Shown here piece by piece: positions 26,701 through 38,400 of a stretch of 64,000 nucleotides of DNA. Under the pieces are notes generated by a model, which was given only the letters and a program-made list of their open reading frames with translations, ran no database searches and was not told the DNA's origin. A program made the translations under genes and the position numbers. How positions within the stretch are numbered: position 1 is the stretch's first letter; each line of letters begins with the position of its first letter. This stretch comes from Halichoerus grypus (Eukaryota > Chordata > Mammalia > Carnivora > Phocidae), in contig NC_135714.1 of the NCBI RefSeq assembly GCF_964656455.1, positions 120,099,631 through 120,163,630 of the forward strand, read 5' to 3'.

Positions 26701-29700
26701 AAGGTGGCTCAGTACATCCTGGAGCCAACATTTCCCATTACCTGAAACAAGGGCCCAGGTGTCATACTCTCTCCCAGGCACTACACATTTCAGTTCCATG
26801 AAAAGAAATAATTCACTAATGTAACAGTTCTTTTTCTAACAAATAGAATTTAGTGACGGGGGGGAAGGAGCCTAAAAGTATTTTATTTTTCTAAAATCTA
26901 CCCTTCCTTAAATAATAAACAAAATAATCCACCTCATTTACATCTCTTCTCCTACTCAATTTTTATCTGAATGTTTCTATAGCCTGTTTCTAATTTTCCA
27001 ATCTACTTTCTAATGTCCTTATGAGCTGCGAGGCATTTTCAATGTAGGCAGAGCCTCCTCGTCTTGCTGCTCTGCCCCACTCCCCCGGGGTTGCCTACAC
27101 CAGCTAACAACTAGGCATTCAGCCCTTCATTTCGTACCATTTCACCCCTCCTGTGGTCCAGATGTTCCCATTCTCGCCATACGGACTTGCGACAAGGAGC
27201 AGGAGGCTCAGATAAAGGAATGATGTGGGGACCAGTTCGTCTCAAGTCCCCAGTTCACGTTCCCTGGCCTCTCCCGCCCCCACCATTGTTCCTGAGTGGA
27301 CAAGAGCTGCCCTTCGCCATGCTGGGCAGCCTCCCTGTGATTTCCTGCATCCCTCCAAGCTTTCCCTTCCATTGCTGGGAAGACAGGGATGATGGAGAAC
27401 AGATACAGATTTGAGAAAGAGATCACAAGGGCCAGTCTCCACCAAGTTCAATAGGCTCCTCCTTTCTAATCCTCCAGAGAGGACTAGAAATATTCAAATG
27501 CTGTAGCTTAAAAAAACAAAACAAACAAACAAACACAAAACTCAGTTTAGGCCATAAGTCCCTGGAATGATCTGAACAAACCTGCCTACCACAGGGACAT
27601 CTATTGAAATAAAAAGGTGGCATCATTTCTAAAATCCAAACTCTACAGCTTCTGTTTTTATGTAAGAGTATTTCATTGAAACTATGCTCAAAAGTGCCTC
27701 TTAAATGTTTCTTAATTTGTGGGGTACTTATTTTCCTGGGATACAGAATGGGGTTTACTGTTGGCCAGAGGACTGAACACCATTCACACACAAGGGTCCT
27801 TTCTTTGGTCCAAAATCTCCAAGTGTCTAGGTGAGTGAGGCTCTCTGCTTTGGAAGAGTGGGTGAGGGTGAGAGGAGGAAGAGATGGGTTGTGAGCTTCT
27901 GGACCTAGAAAAAACAGCATGAAGTTGTGGGAGGCTGGGACCAAGGGATGGGTGATAGATTCTCAAACAGCTGAAGGAGTACTTCCCGCAAACTCCCCCC
28001 TGCCTTCGTCTGCGGTGGCAGCATCTGTCTGTCCCATACACTTATGTGTTGGGTGGGGTGGTGGTATTCAGGTGGAGGAAAGAGAACGACGAGGAGGAAG
28101 AAGAAGGAATCAGGATGTGAAGTCAGTGTGAAGACTCTGCTTGTCGGAGTCGCATGTTTGCTGACTGGGTTGCCTCTCCAGAGTCCTCTGATCTTTAAAG
28201 AACTCTCAACTCACGACAGTACTCATATCCATGCAACACCTTCGTAGCTCCTTGTCAGAAAGCAGGCCCTTATTTTGTAACCAGATTTGTGCTCCTCAAG
28301 GTCCTAACTCTTTCGAGGTTTTTGCCTAGCAGAAAGGGCTAGAAAAGCCTCTGTCACACGAGAAGGTTGACAAAAAAACACTTCAGTCAGCTTCAATGTA
28401 AAATAGCCCGTATGAACTGATTAATTATGAGGGAGCTTGAACGTGCTAATTAAAACGTAAGAAATAACGAGTAGCAGTAGAGACGAACAGACCTGGGACC
28501 TGAATCTCAGCTCCAACATGCCGGGAAGCCTTGGACAAGCTACTTAACCTCTCTGAGTTCTACCGTCTGTAACAGGGGCATGAAAACACAACCCGACTCT
28601 CAGTCTGTTGACATTGATTCTGATAGGACACGGAAAAGCCAAAGCACAATGCCCTGTATCAATATATATTTACCTTGATTTTATTTTAAAAGTTGTGGTA
28701 ATTATAAAGAAGCAGCCAGTAGGCTACAAAGACCATGGCATGTATCGTTTGGCATAGAGTGTAGTTTGAAAATTGGGACAATTCAAATAAAATCAAGACC
28801 CCCAAGTTCTCTTGAAAAATCAGAGGTGCTGGCAACAGTGGCTCCTTACCTCCAGTGGGCAAAGAGACTGCCCCACCACCGCACGGCCGTCACCACCCAG
28901 GACCCCGAGGCCACCTCTCCCCACGCCTTCACCCCCTGCCCACCTGGTGTCTGCCTTGCATGCACAGTCACGTGAACTTGCCACCTGCTCTGGAGCATCT
29001 TCTTTAAAAAATACACCATTGGGGCGCCTGGGTGGCTCAGTTAGTCAAGTGTGTGACTCTTGGTTTCGGCTCAGGTCACGATCTCAGGGTTGTGAGATCG
29101 AGCCCCATATTGGGCTCTGCGCTGGGCATGGAGCCTGCTTAAGATTCTCTCTCTTCTTCTCCCTCTACCCCACACCCCCTTCTCCCTCTCTAAAAAAAAA
29201 ACCAAACCAAAACAAAACAAAAACCCAAAAACCCACAACGCAAAGTTTGGCCTCTATAAAGGAGACATGCTTTTGACAGCTGGGTATTATGGAGAGGGTA
29301 CAGTTTCATAGTCAGATATGGATGCAAGTCTCACATTCCACAGAAATTTCATGAACACTGATGACCCTCAGCTTCCTTACCAGCAAAATAGGGAAAATTA
29401 TTCCTACCTCTTTGGGTTGGGTAAGAAGTTTATGTGCTACACAGGGAAAGCAACTATTATATGGTAGCTGTTATTACTCCTAGTAATGTTGGCAAAAGGA
29501 GGAGGAAAAAAGCATGTATCTAAAGATCAGGCAAAATGTACTAATGTTATAACTAAGGTTCCACAAACAACTGGTGATAACTAATTTAGAGGTCTACATT
29601 TCTTTTTTGAGGGATGAATAGCCTTTTAAGAATTAAACTTGGAAATAAAGCTATACATTAGCAAAAAATGTCAAACTCCAAATGTCTTCCTGTTAGAGGT

Positions 29701-32418
29701 ACAAAATGAAGGGTTTACAAGTAAAATAATATGCTGTCTAGAGTTTGCTTGAAAATACTCCAGAAAAGAAAAAAGTGACTTAGATGAAAGAGGTCAGAAA
29801 AGTGTTGGTAACTGTTGGACTGTGTGATAGGTTATGGAAATGCATCAGGTTACCCTTTGGATTTCTACTGTGCTGGAAAACCTCTATACATTAAAGAACA
29901 AGAAAGAAAAATATTCACACCCATGTGTTGATAACGTATCCCCAGGCCCAGCATGATGCCTGGCATAAGATAGGCACTTATAACATCTTAAATAAAGATT
30001 TTCTTCAATAAATGGATAGACAAACAGTGTTTCTTGTATCTCCCGGGTCCTTCCCCACTGATACAACTGTAGTGTCTTCTTTGCTAGTCTATTCCTTCAG
30101 CTCGCCCACTCCAATTTATTGCACGGGGAGCAGAAGTAATGTACTTGAAGAAAAACTCCCCTCCACTTCCAAAGGGCTGTTGAGTGCCTTGCAAATCAAT
30201 CAGTGGTTTCAAGACTCCCCACTAGCCAGCTTCTCCTGGACCAACTGACCTCACGTCCATATGTACACTTACAATTCCATCTCCGTTCTATCCAGACAAA
30301 TCCCACTGGCTCTAGTTTTAATGCTAGAGAGCTACTTTCTAGCTGTGTGGCCTGGAAAAACTAGCTCAACCTCTCTCAGCTTCCATTGTCACCTTAAAAA
30401 TGGGTTAATATTTACCTGCTGGGGCTTATCTGTGAAGCACCCCACACTCTGCCCACACAAGGTAGGTTCTCAGTGAGCCGTAACTTTTGTGGTCATCATT
30501 AATAAGCTCGACACGTTATTTGGAACTTTCATAATGGCCTGTCCTGCACAAACTCCTCCCTGAGTTTTATTAGCCACATCCTTCCCCTGCTTTTCTCAGA
30601 TTCAACCCACTGGGTTGGGTTGTCTTGAACTCGAAGAGACTCCGTGGTGGTCATGTGCCTGCTGTAAGGTTATTCATGTGCCCCTGTGCCTTTGAGGGTC
30701 ATCTTGGTCTGTGGACCAAACCTGAAGGCTGGGGCTTTGTCTTGCACCTCTGAATAACTCTGCAAAACTGCAGAGCCTCACACACAGGGCGCACAAAGAA
30801 CAACACTGTCTTTCAAACTGTCTGTATAATTCCTTCCAGTAGGGTCTTGGGAGAACTTGAAATGAGCAAGAATTTCTCCATGAGGCATTTATGAATAAAG
30901 TTATCATCTCATCAGGAGAAATTTGATCAATATCTAACCAACCTCCAGCCACCGGGGGAGTCCTGGATGAGACCTCAGAGCTGAATGTACTTTCAGTGTT
31001 TCTCCTACTTTCCTGTCTTCCTAGCTAAGTATCCTGAAGCACAGAAATAAATGTGTTGCACACCTCAGAAGACTGGTGCCATGCCTTAGTTCAAACCAGG
31101 TTATAACCAACTTCTGCGACTACTGGCCCCATTCTGCATCTAGGGCAGGGATTCTCAACCCTCACCAGGCTCTAGGACCAACTGGGGAACCTTTAAAAAA
31201 CACTTATTTCTTAGGCCTCATGCCAAAGACACAGATTTAATTAGTCTGGAATGGAACCTGGGAATTCACATTTTTTAAAAGGTTGACTTTGAAAAAAATT
31301 GTAAGTGATTTTAATGCACAGGTGAGACTGAGACTGAGAACCACCAATCTAATGGTCAGGAGGGAAAAAAGGGTTTGTGGTGGTCTCTTTAGGTTGAACT
31401 GTAAGGCACTGGGGAGCCACGGGAAAGCTAGGAGCAACACGGTGACACGAAGTAGAGAAAACAAAAAAACCAGTCATTATGCATCGAAAGACCAGGTGAT
31501 ACAGGCATTGGTATAAATAAAAGGGGTTGTCTATCCAGGCAGAGGAAGGAAACTGCGGCTGTATCCTGCGACAAGATGTCTGACAGCCAAAGGGCCACCA
31601 TCAGGGATCAGCCGGACAGGATGTAAGTGGAAACCAGCCCTTGGTCTTGCCTCCATTCTCTTCTCTTTCCCATTACAGATGGCTCACGTGCTGACCTCAG
31701 CATGTTGTTAGCTTATCTGCTGTCAAGAATAAAGCTGAGTTTCCACATACTAAGCTTTATGACTTTGTTCCAGAATTCTCTTAACAATAAACGTTTCAGG
31801 GGATGCCTTCAGAAAAACAACCCACCACTATAATAATAACTATTGCATTTAATCACATGGGCTCTTTTTCTGGAAAAATAATCATCCAAAATTTCCAACA
31901 GAGTGTTATCCAAAAGTCCTGAGGCAATGGTGTTTCTTTATTGCATTATGATAATAACCAGTTTTGGAGAGACTGAAGTGAAATAGCCATCCTTCATCTC
32001 CACTGGTGGAAATATAAATTGGGACAATCTTCATGGAAATTGGACACTGTGTGCTAGGAGCTTGGAAATAATGCATACTTTCTGATCTATTGCTATAGAT
32101 CTATTCCTTAGAATGGACTCTAAGAAAATAATCAGTGATTGTGATAATTGTATACAAGTTTATCACAGAATATAGAATATATATCATATATATAACATAT
32201 ATATAATCATACCATATAAGTTTGACATAAAATACTGAAAATTTAGAAGTAATCAAAATAAATTTACAACAAAAGTGACCAGTTAAATAAATTTTGGTAC
32301 TTCATTAAAGCAGAATATTAAGAATCTATTAAAATTATGGCTTTCAAACTATGGAAAAAGCCCAGATGTCCATCAATAGATGAATGGATAAAGAAGATGT
32401 GGTGTGTGTGTATAGACA

Positions 32419-32465
<47 letters not shown>

Positions 32466-35400
32466 TACAGTGGAATACTACTCAGCCATAAAGAAAGAAA
32501 TCTTGCCATTTACAATGACGTGGACAGAACTAGAAGGTATTATTCTAAGCGAAGTAAGTCAATCAGAGAAAAACAATTATCATATGATCTCACTCATATG
32601 TGGAATTTAAAAAACAAAACAGAGGATCATAGGGGAAGAGAGGAAAAAATAAACAAGACAAAATCAGAGAGGGAGACAAGCCATAAGAGACTCTTTATCA
32701 CAGGACACAAACTGAGGGTTGCTGGAGGGGTGGGGATGGGGGGGTAACAGGCTCATGGACATTAAGGATGGCACGTGATATAATGAACACTGGGTGTTAT
32801 ATACAACTAATGAATAACTGAACTCTACCTCTGAAACTAAAAATACACTATATTTAATTGAATTTATATTTTAAAAAAAGAAAAATTATGGCTTTAAACA
32901 ATATTTAATATATTAGAGAGTGCTCATGGTATATTTTAAGTGAAAAATAGGATGTTACAAAGCACTTTTTACTAGAGACTTATTTTTTAAGTGTATTTTG
33001 CAAATACAAAAACATACTTGAGGGAAAATATGGTAAATATAGTTTATAGAATATAGTTTATTTTTCCCTCATATTTTTCCAGTTTCTACATTTTTAAAAA
33101 TAAACATTACTTTTATGATTCTAAAAGATACAAAAAATGTTTTGTTTTCAATACATATCGTCAATGAAAAGTTTTAAAAATAATAAATGATCAGTCTTGC
33201 CCCTTTTATGAGTGAAAGGACACACATTTCTGAAAAGGTTTCTGGATCTATACCAATATTTTTTAAAACAACAATTTTTTAATTCTCTTAAAGAGGGGCT
33301 TTTTCTGACTTCAGCTTGTCCCTCACTATTTCTCCCTTAATCCAGGCTGCTCCTAGTTGGAATGCTGACAACCATAGTCCTACAACTCCAAAACATCCGT
33401 GAGGGTGTAGTGTGCTCAGCAGAATATTCATGCTCTTTCTTACTGATCATTTCTATAAAAGGTTTCAGAGCCAAGGATCAGGAAATGAAGAAACCACTAG
33501 GTATTATGGACACTTGAGTCCCCGGGGCTCCACAGACCATCAAATGCCACTGAGCACATAACACAGGCCCCTTCGCCCCTAGAAACTCCCTTAGCTCTAC
33601 TCTGAGATTCAGCACTAGATCCAAGGTCATGGTGAACCAGAAGGCATCCTCCCCCACCTAGGCCAGGCAATTTTAGAGGAATACGAGGACTCTGGTTCTT
33701 CTCTAGGATGGTACAGACTATTCCACGTGTCATGGACTGAAGAGACTTGGCTTGTTTTCTTCAGAGAAGACCTAAGCACTTGGCATGAGAACTGGAAGTG
33801 AACTGATGCATACAGGTCAACCTCCCCACGCCTGCTCTCGACAGCCCCTCCTTAAGACGCCCAGAGTCGAATCTGAGCTGCTCCTTGATCCGGCTTCAGG
33901 GTGGGCATGGCAAAGGATGAGAGGGCCAGAGCTGGTCATGCATGCCATTTGCTCCATGGCCTGAGACCCAGCGGGAGTCCTAGGCCCCCGGCAGTCCCCA
34001 TCTCTAGAGCTCAAGGCTGTCAGCTGGAAGGCAGCTGTTTGCTTTGGCAATCAGTTCTCCAAAGGTGCAAGGAAGCGGGTATACCCATAGTGAGCAATGG
34101 AAGTGGGTGCCACAGATCCGGCAGAGTCCCTCCCAGCACACTCAGAGCACTGTAACACTCAGGCAGGAAATGAGACCCACCTCATAAGACGTTCTGATGA
34201 GTCTGAAGATGTCTACCTCAGGGTAGGGCTCCACGTCATCACTGAGCAGGGAGTGGAGGTGAGGGATGGGAGGCAGCGTGCTGTCTTTATTGGTCACACT
34301 GTCTAAATACCTGGACCAAGAAATGAAACCGAAGTCACCGGAGGCTAATTTGGAATTCTCCCATTACAGTTCTCTACCCGCGTTCTACAAACCCTGCATA
34401 TGAAAATAAATCCTCAGCCATGGACAAAAGTGGGCATTATGATTACCATCAAGCCAATTAAGACTCATGAAACCAAGGAGAAAGATAGAAGGCAAGTTCA
34501 GAGAAGAAACCAGAGGTGGTTTACAGAGTGAGGCTCAGCGGGCACCTGGGTGGCTCAGTCAGTTAAGCATCTGACTCGTGATTTTGGCTCCGGTCACGAC
34601 CTCAGGGTCATGAGATCGAGCCCGGAGGCTCCACATGGAGTCGGCTTGTCCCTCCCCCTCTGCTCCTCCCCCTGCTTGCGCACGCTCTCTCTCTCAAATA
34701 AATTAAAAAAATCTTTAAAAACAGTAACAACAAAAAAAATAAAAATAAAAACAGTAACAACAACAACAAAGCGAGGCTTCGTCCATTACCTTCCCAAAAC
34801 AGTCATGGCCTCCCCGTCATCCTTGCAGCTCAACAGTTTGTCCACATTTGCATCCAGCACAGCCAGGGCCAACTGGAATATCACCTTGATTCCTTCATAG
34901 AAGAAACAGTCCACGACCACAACTGCACTCTCAAAGGGCATCACGCTGAGAAACAGCGTGAGGAACCAGGACAGGGAGATGGTAGAAATCACGCCCAGGT
35001 CCTGCATGCAGTCGTACAGCTGGGGCACGTAGTCTCGCGCGAGTTCCTCGAAGACACCCTGGTCCACCAGTGCACCTGCAGCAGGCACGGGCACAAACGG
35101 CCACAGGTGAGCCCACCGCACCTTCTTACTGAGGAGCCCCGCCAGTCGGCTTGGCTGAGATAACCCAGCTCACGACTGCTGCTGAGACAACTCGGCTCCT
35201 TTCTCTTAACTGTTCTGCTGCTACCATGTTACTAGTTACTATGTTACTAGACCAAGGTGTCAGTATCACCCGGTCAGCAGATTAGTTCTGGGTGCTTCTC
35301 TTTCTGGAGCTTTCCTGTCCTGCTTCCCTACCACAAGAAAGAGCAATAACATACAACCTTAAGGGTTGTTGGAAAAGTCAGTTTAGAAAGTTTTCGTGAG

Positions 35401-38400
35401 GGGAGCCTGGGTGGCTCAGTCGTTAAGCATCTGCCTTCGGCTCAGGTCATGATCCCAGGGTCCTGGGATCGAGTCCCACATCGGGCTCTCTGCTCAGCGG
35501 GAAGCCTGCTTCTCCCTCTCCCACTCCCCCTGCTTGTGTTCCCCCTCTCGCTGTGTCTCTCTCTGTCAAATAAATAAATAAAATCTTTAAAAAAAAAAAA
35601 AAGAAGAAGAAGAAGGAAGTTTTCAGGATATATCATTGTTTGGTTAGGCATGAAGAGTATATCTAAGTAACTCCATTTCTTGGGAAACTTATTACTTTTC
35701 TGGATGCATGGTCCCCACATATGAGGTTTTTTGTTTTATTTTGTTTTGTCTAATGTTCTTTAAACTTGAAAGTATTCCAGGGGCACGTGGCTGGCTTAGT
35801 CGGTAAAGCATGAGACTGTTGATCTTGGGGTTGTAAGTTCGAGGCCCACATTGAATGTAGAGATTACTTAAAAAAGAAAAAAAAAAAAATCTAAAAAAAA
35901 AAAGGCATTCCAGTTGTACATACACACTCATGATCAACTTACTGACATATCTGGAGAATTTTTCCAGTGAATCAAATTAGTGTGAAAAGGTTTAGAAATG
36001 AAGAGCACAAGAGGGAAGCATAAAGCATACATTTTACTACTAGCAACAAAAAGCTTGTCCTGCTAAAATGAAATGTCTAACACTTGAGAGGATGATAAGG
36101 AGTAACACCAATAATTTGTTTAGATGCTATTATAGCCATTGTTTGCCTTGCAATGAAATCAGTTCTTAAAAATATTGCAGAAACTTAGTCTTGGATAAAG
36201 TTTTGTATGTTCTTTTTTTTTTTTTTTGCATACTTCTGCTGTCCATAGATCCCATGGGCTTCATGAAAACATTTTTTGTCAAATCTGACCAACGGTCGAC
36301 ATGTTTGGTGCCGTCCCCACATGCCACAGAGTGACACCTACATCGAGTGTTTCCTACAATAATTTCTCTAACAGTGATACATGTATATTCTCTCAAGCTC
36401 CATGGGGCTCCTTTGTATACAGTCCATATTAACTCAAGCCCTCTCATTCCCATTTTGGGAAAGTGGAGTAGTCTGAAACTCTTCTGGCTAATGGTGACTG
36501 GAAATGCTGTTCTAGCCACTACCCTGGCTCTAGAAACATCTTTGCAATGAGACATGGGTTAAAATGTTAAGTACCCCCACGTACCAACAACTCTGGTGTT
36601 GTAGTAATCAGGAAGCATGCGCTCACACAGAGCCACCAGCAGCCAGAAAGCTTCCTCCTCTTTGGCATAAAGCAGCAGTACGGATGTGACAATATTCATG
36701 GCCTAAAGCAACGAAAAAGGGTGTCATCAAATATATTTTAAATACATCAGACACACGTGAACATAAGAAATTTTGTGAACCTGAAAAATTACTGCGTTAG
36801 TCTCACAGGGCCAGCAAACGTCTTAGCAGAAGGCCAGATAATAAATATCTAAAATCTCTGCAAGCTACACACACATATTCTTCTAAGTTGTTTCTTTCTT
36901 TCTTTCTTTTTTTTTTTAAGAACCCTTTAAAAATGTCCAAACCCTTAGTCCTTGAGCCTGGAACTGTTAAGGGTCTTCAGGAACACCAATACTCACCTCA
37001 CCAAGGACTGAGTCCCTGCACACAGGCAAGCCCTCATTCAAAAACTTTGCCCAAAGGCTATCTGACAAAGCTTTTAACCTGCTAAAGTCTCAGTGTTTCT
37101 AATCCTTAATGCACAAGACAAATATTTCCTTTTTAATCTTCCATAATGGTTTCTATAACCAAGTACACACGGCCTGAGGCTCTCCTCTGAGAACAATAAA
37201 ACCTTTCAAATTTGGAGTCCTCACCCACTATTTCCATCTGGATAAGGAAGGCAGAGATAAGTAACAGTAATTTAAATTCTAAAGTAACCCACTTTATTAA
37301 AAGATATTATCACTTAACTCATAACCACTCAAGGCCCAACTACTTTTAATAGTCCTCTTAATTAAAAAGAGAAAGATCAAAAGAGAAATATGAATTCTAT
37401 AATTGCAGAGGCCAACTAATTCTTGTACTTCTTTTGATCTTTTACAAACCAGTAACTGTTCGTCAGACTTCTACAATATAAATACCAAAAAAAGGAATTT
37501 TGGTCTAATAGGCTTTTTCTTGTAAGTCATAATATTTGCCCAAGTAAAATCATTATTAAAATTCCACTTGAGAATTAACCTGCCGATTCTAGTACATGAT
37601 CATGGTCACAGTTAGCTCCTCAGTCATTCAGTCAAGGTAAGTCTGTAACAGGCTCTGGACTAAGTATTGGGGGATGGGATGGGGGATTTCAGTGGTGACA
37701 AGCCCCACAGGACTTAAATGTTGATGTCAGAGAGACGGAATAAAGATGTAAAGGTTAATTAATCAATTTTGGGGGTGTATTTAAGTACTATCAAAAAGAT
37801 AAAATAATGTGGTATAGGAAGACCTGTACTGTGTGTATGTGTAGAGGAATTAAGCCTGCTTTAGCATTTATCTATCTATCCACCTACCTATCTTTCCCTC
37901 TATTTATCTACTTTTGTGTTAAGCAGTCATTTAGTAAGAATTATGCCATCTTTCTGGATCTGGGGGATGTTTGAGGTATTTGTCAACATATTAAAAGTTG
38001 TCTTCCGTTGTGATTTCACTTTTTTTTTTTTTTGAGTATAGTTGACACAAGTTTATACATTATGCTACATTCATCTCAAGTGTCCTGATAGATACCTTGA
38101 TACATCATTATTACAGTATCACTGACTACATTCCTTATGCTGTGTCTTTTATTCCCATCACTTACTGATTCCATTACTGGAAGCCTGTATTCCCCCCAAA
38201 ATACGGAATGCTTCACATATTTGCATGTCATCCTTGTGCAGGGGTCATGCTAATCTTCCCTGTATCATTCCAATTTTAGTATATGTGCTGCTGAAGCGAG
38301 CACAAGCTTGCTTTAGCTTTTAGCTGGATGGTCGGGGAAGGCCTGTCTGAATATGTGGTCTTTAAGTCTAAAGTCACATGATCTTGGAGCTTTCCCAATT

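Larger units (their letters stand above)
31985..33110 (+). repeat. Old L1 remnant split by a younger L1
   Basis: 'ctccactggtggaaatataa', 'agaatggactctaagaaaat' and 'ccagttaaataaattttggt' are old L1 3' sequence. After the inserted L1 (32345-32881) it resumes with 'atggctttaaacaatattta' and 'ggatgttacaaagcac'. Confidence 0.75.
21459..34180 (-). other. Intron w11-w12, longest in window
   Basis: 12.7 kb. Contents: L1M remnants (22150-23455), SINEs (22616, 23563, 24901, 26065, 29021), a split L2 (24320-25395), MIRs (25660-25855, 28490-28650, 30310-30480), MER5A (31148-31346), and an old L1 split by a younger L1 (31985-33110). 26282-28480 and 33111-34180 contain nothing I recognise; the 173-residue frame at 27423-27944 is not supported as a gene. 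Confidence 0.75.
35076..36584 (-). other. Intron w9-w10
   Basis: 1.5 kb. It holds two plus SINEs of different ages (35400-35614, 35780-35904) and an unassigned segment with a poly-A-like end (36209-36555). Confidence 0.8.

Noticed and set aside
27423..27944. 173-codon open frame on the minus strand with an NPILYP motif reminiscent of a GPCR seventh helix
   Set aside because: No upstream receptor helices, no similarity I recognise elsewhere in the frame, low-complexity end ([11 protein letters not shown] from an AAAC repeat), and it lies in an intron. Most likely chance.
32400..32460. Regulatory or CRISPR-like repeat array
   Set aside because: It is a simple (CA)n microsatellite within an L1 3' end.
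38198..38303. Functional U6 snRNA gene
   Set aside because: About ten substitutions, including the ACAGAGA box, no visible PSE or TATA upstream, and TSD-bounded fusion to L1 show it is a retroposed pseudogene.
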